Part shown: piece by piece, positions 63,401 to 64,000 of the stretch
Position numbering within the stretch: the stretch's first letter is position 1
Layout of the letters: every line of letters begins with the position of its first letter
Source: Capitella teleta
Taxonomy: Eukaryota > Annelida > Polychaeta > Capitellidae
NCBI GenBank assembly: GCA_000328365.1
Contig: KB294550.1
Location: 162,932-226,931, forward strand
DNA: 64,000 nt
Direction: 5' to 3'
Program-made: the position numbers and the translations under genes
Notes under the pieces: model-generated
The model's database searches: none
The model's input: only the letters and a program-made list of their open reading frames with translations
Told to the model about the DNA's origin: nothing

Positions 63401-63846
63401 TTCTCTGCCTACAATTTTTTGAGTATCAAGAGATTCTTGTCAACATTCATTTCCACTTGAATTTGGCCGTCTCAATTCTGGTTGAATCTGCTGGTGTGAA
63501 TATTACATCTTCTTCTCATTCTCAACCTCATAAACGTTTGCTCCTATGTACAGATGCATTATGGGAGAGGCGCTATTTTTAATGACCTCAGATGATCGCT
63601 AACCTGTCTTTTTCTCAGGAGAAGCAGAAGAAATCGTTCTTCAGCAGTGGAACCGTCGGCAAGAAAGTTTCGATTCCAGATCAGAAAGCCGCTGAGGTGA
63701 GAGGACATTTTCAAGATTTAAAAATTAATTAATTAATTAATTAATAATCAATCTTGACACTATACATTATATTTGTATATTTTTCTTTGTTTCAGTGGCT
63801 TGTAGCCAAGATGAAGGGAGGAATGCTGAGTAATGAGAATAAATAA
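33376..63846 (+). CDS. VPS13: VPS13A/C-like bridge lipid-transfer protein, whole gene
   Basis: A complete gene of 76 coding exons by my reading, 10089 bp of CDS, 3362 aa (human VPS13A is 3174, VPS13C 3753). Starts [20 protein letters not shown] (chorein domain), ends [14 protein letters not shown]13 forms a long hydrophobic groove that moves phospholipid between membranes at contact sites; the C-terminal VAB, ATG2-C/APT1 and PH-like parts choose the target membrane. Residues in the C-terminal third favour VPS13C ([19 protein letters not shown]), but the internal duplicated block of vertebrate VPS13C is absent, so this looks like the ancestral A/C gene. All exon phases agree and no frame break was found. 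AATAAA at 63838-63843 overlaps the stop codon. Exon coordinates are given in the five segment entries that follow. Confidence 0.96.
36886..36962. repeat. CT-rich 19-bp tandem repeat
   Basis: Three to four units of tctctccatctcttca with small variants, in VPS13 intron 1. Frames across it are repeat artefacts. Confidence 0.8.
37930..37960. repeat. Poly-T tract
   Basis: About 31 T in VPS13 intron 1; could be the tail of an old minus-strand retroposon but no body is recognisable. Confidence 0.85.
38205..38227. repeat. (AT)n microsatellite
   Basis: Dinucleotide run in VPS13 intron 1. Confidence 0.8.
39470..39660 (+). mobile_element. tRNA-derived SINE, family 2, copy A
   Basis: A-box-like GGGTAGCTCTGTTGGC (39473-39488) and B-box-like AGGTCGAATTTC (39527-39538), then a body ending GGCTGGGCTTTGTGCGCC and ACTGTCTATG. 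The last part matches the end of the copy at 45569-45745. In VPS13 intron 3. Confidence 0.6.
39900..39950 (+). mobile_element. Family 2 SINE tail fragment
   Basis: AGGTTGCTGTGCTATCTGTC followed by TATGGTGGTAG; matches GGGTGCTGTGTTCTACTGTC/TATGGTAGTG in the 45569 copy. A further, weaker match is GGGTGCTGTGTGCTGCTGTC at about 38929. Confidence 0.5.
42910..42930 (+). CDS. VPS13: Candidate 21-bp micro-exon of VPS13
   Basis: AGTGATTCTGTGGAACCGGA plus G, between ttcctaaag and GTAATT; phase 0-0, encoding SDSVEPE between exons 12 and 13. Not counted in the 76 exons. Confidence 0.35.
43456..48836 (+). CDS. VPS13: VPS13 exons 13-29: middle rod and FFAT-position loop
   Basis: Exons 43456-43557, 44118-44324, 44438-44583, 44634-44835, 44897-44955, 45015-45167, 45224-45314, 46013-46097, 46155-46269, 46323-46572, 46625-46708, 46786-46942, 47265-47318, 47980-48065, 48119-48350, 48400-48513, 48565-48836. 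Exon 13 is a lysine-rich cassette ([18 protein letters not shown]). Exon 14 has [13 protein letters not shown] and [20 protein letters not shown], as in VPS13C. Exon 22 ends [11 protein letters not shown], where vertebrate proteins carry the FFAT motif. Exons 28-29 include [11 protein letters not shown] and the [19 protein letters not shown] block. Confidence 0.93.
45407..45442 (+). CDS. VPS13: Candidate 36-bp cassette exon of VPS13
   Basis: ttgcag before and GTAAGT after, phase 0 on both sides, encoding [12 protein letters not shown] between exons 19 and 20. Including or skipping it keeps the frame. Not counted in the 76 exons. Confidence 0.35.
45569..45745 (+). mobile_element. tRNA-derived SINE, family 2, copy B
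   Basis: A box GAGTAGCTCTGTCGGTTTGA and a degenerate B box (GGTGTTTTGATTCTGAG), then GGCTGGGTGCTGTGTTCTAC and TGTCTATGGTAG. Lies in VPS13 intron 19, same strand as the gene. Confidence 0.65.
49067..53805 (+). CDS. VPS13: VPS13 exons 30-41: central groove repeats
   Basis: Exons 49067-49383, 49435-49582, 49638-49755, 49817-49977, 50035-50204, 50955-51049, 51107-51480, 51537-51689, 51741-51834, 52166-52180, 52568-52662, 53686-53805. Signs: [113 protein letters not shown]. Exon 39 is only 15 bp (ELAEE with flanking G), kept by phase. Exon 41 gives [20 protein letters not shown], the VPS13 hallmark before the VAB domain. Confidence 0.92.
50527..50541 (+). CDS. VPS13: Candidate 15-bp micro-exon of VPS13
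   Basis: AGGCAATGTGTTAAG between tttcacag and GTAAGG. Exons 34 and 35 meet at phase 2, and this piece is phase 2-2, adding GNVLR. Not counted in the 76 exons. Confidence 0.4.
50842..50898. repeat. 57-bp near-perfect palindrome (28-bp arms, 1-base centre)
   Basis: The left arm 50842-50869 begins acgcatttctcttcaactc and the right arm 50871-50898 is its exact reverse complement. Located in VPS13 intron 34, 57 bp before exon 35, followed by ATT/TATTA repeats. In RNA it would form a 28-bp stem close to the acceptor. Confidence 0.9.
53206..53217 (+). CDS. VPS13: Candidate 12-bp micro-exon of VPS13
   Basis: TCGTCTGAGCAG between taattaag and GTAATT, phase 0-0, encoding SSEQ between exons 40 and 41. 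Small enough to occur by chance; frame is kept either way. Not counted in the 76 exons. Confidence 0.25.
53862..60062 (+). CDS. VPS13: VPS13 exons 42-60: VAB domain
   Basis: Exons 53862-54152, 54204-54326, 54379-54534, 54586-54747, 54802-55071, 55130-55261, 55321-55413, 55470-55586, 55740-55841, 56234-56326, 56555-56590, 56734-56865, 57737-57841, 58858-58944, 59002-59196, 59409-59542, 59592-59724, 59774-59896, 59950-60062. VAB (adaptor-binding) repeats each show the expected Asn: [77 protein letters not shown]. Exons 52-53 insert about 56 mostly Lys/Ser-rich residues where human VPS13A has none. The intron 55414-55469 is 56 bp. Confidence 0.93.
58181..58207 (+). CDS. VPS13: Candidate 27-bp micro-exon of VPS13
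   Basis: Between atatattag and GTCAGC, phase 0-0, encoding KKESTITRK between exons 54 and 55. Basic and Ser/Thr-rich like the other VPS13 cassettes here. Not counted in the 76 exons. Confidence 0.35.
60113..63846 (+). CDS. VPS13: VPS13 exons 61-76: APT1/ATG2-C and PH-like end
   Basis: Exons 60113-60269, 60319-60538, 60602-60671, 60781-61006, 61061-61200, 61253-61334, 61393-61506, 61556-61631, 61690-61853, 61905-62189, 62240-62334, 62387-62510, 62721-62783, 62858-62911, 63619-63696, 63796-63846. Signs: [153 protein letters not shown]. The amphipathic ATG2-C helices and PH-like fold bind lipid droplets, mitochondria or lysosomes in known members. Exons 73 and 74 have weak donors (GTTGTC, GTTGAT) and are the least certain. 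Confidence 0.92.
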
Positions 63847-64000
63847 CTCAGCAATTAACTTTCATTTGGGAAGGAGTAATTAATATTTAATATCTGATAA
63901 TATTTTCGTAAACTTCGCAGCTGATAAACTTGTTTGATTTCATCTACTACATTTGCAATTGTCAATGTTTGCTTTTACTCACTATCGTTGATCTATTTTT
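63847..64000 (+). other. 3' flank of VPS13
   Basis: Short AT-rich end of the window, presumably 3' UTR or just beyond. The only AATAAA is the one overlapping the stop codon. Confidence 0.5.

Overview
Eukaryotic, animal DNA: every gene is broken by GT-AG introns, some only 40-60 bp long, AT-rich spacers carry tRNA-derived SINEs, LINEs, hAT and Tc1/mariner fossils, and the proteins are metazoan (kringle domains, a nicotinic receptor, ANKLE1, VPS13). An intron-rich, slowly evolving invertebrate is the best fit: VPS13 appears as one A/C-type gene without the internal duplication of vertebrate VPS13C. I cannot place it to phylum. Exon limits below were read by eye from splice signals, phase and family resemblance.

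Layout. 1-190: possible end of a hAT-type transposase. 370-4775 (minus): two tandem kringle genes sharing an almost identical tract (signal exon plus first kringle); the left copy has a frame break in its second kringle. 2161-2345: a 26-bp perfect palindrome beside a Tc1/mariner fossil. 9917-17280 (minus): a complete six-exon nicotinic acetylcholine receptor alpha-like subunit (584 aa), one intron of which is wholly a 52-bp minisatellite. 17640-25530: transposon land, with a decayed LINE, then a hAT element with 15-bp inverted ends and 8-bp target duplications (19392-23235) that holds a CR1/L2-like LINE, a 50-N assembly gap and a long ATT microsatellite. 25530-27230: decayed Ac-like hAT transposase. 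28610-32386 (minus): ANKLE1 (ankyrin, LEM and GIY-YIG nuclease). 33376-63846 (plus): complete VPS13A/C-like gene, 76 coding exons by my reading, 3362 aa.

How the parts relate. ANKLE1 and VPS13 lie head to head across about 1-2 kb with CLEAR-like GTCACGTG boxes on the VPS13 side. The kringle and receptor genes share orientation but I see no functional link. VPS13 is a bridge-like lipid transfer protein at membrane contacts, ANKLE1 a DNA nuclease, the receptor a plasma-membrane ion channel and the kringle protein secreted. No prokaryotic, CRISPR or viral system was seen. The most unusual structures are the receptor intron made entirely of intron-like 52-bp units, and the series of frame-preserving micro-exons and lysine-rich cassettes in VPS13.
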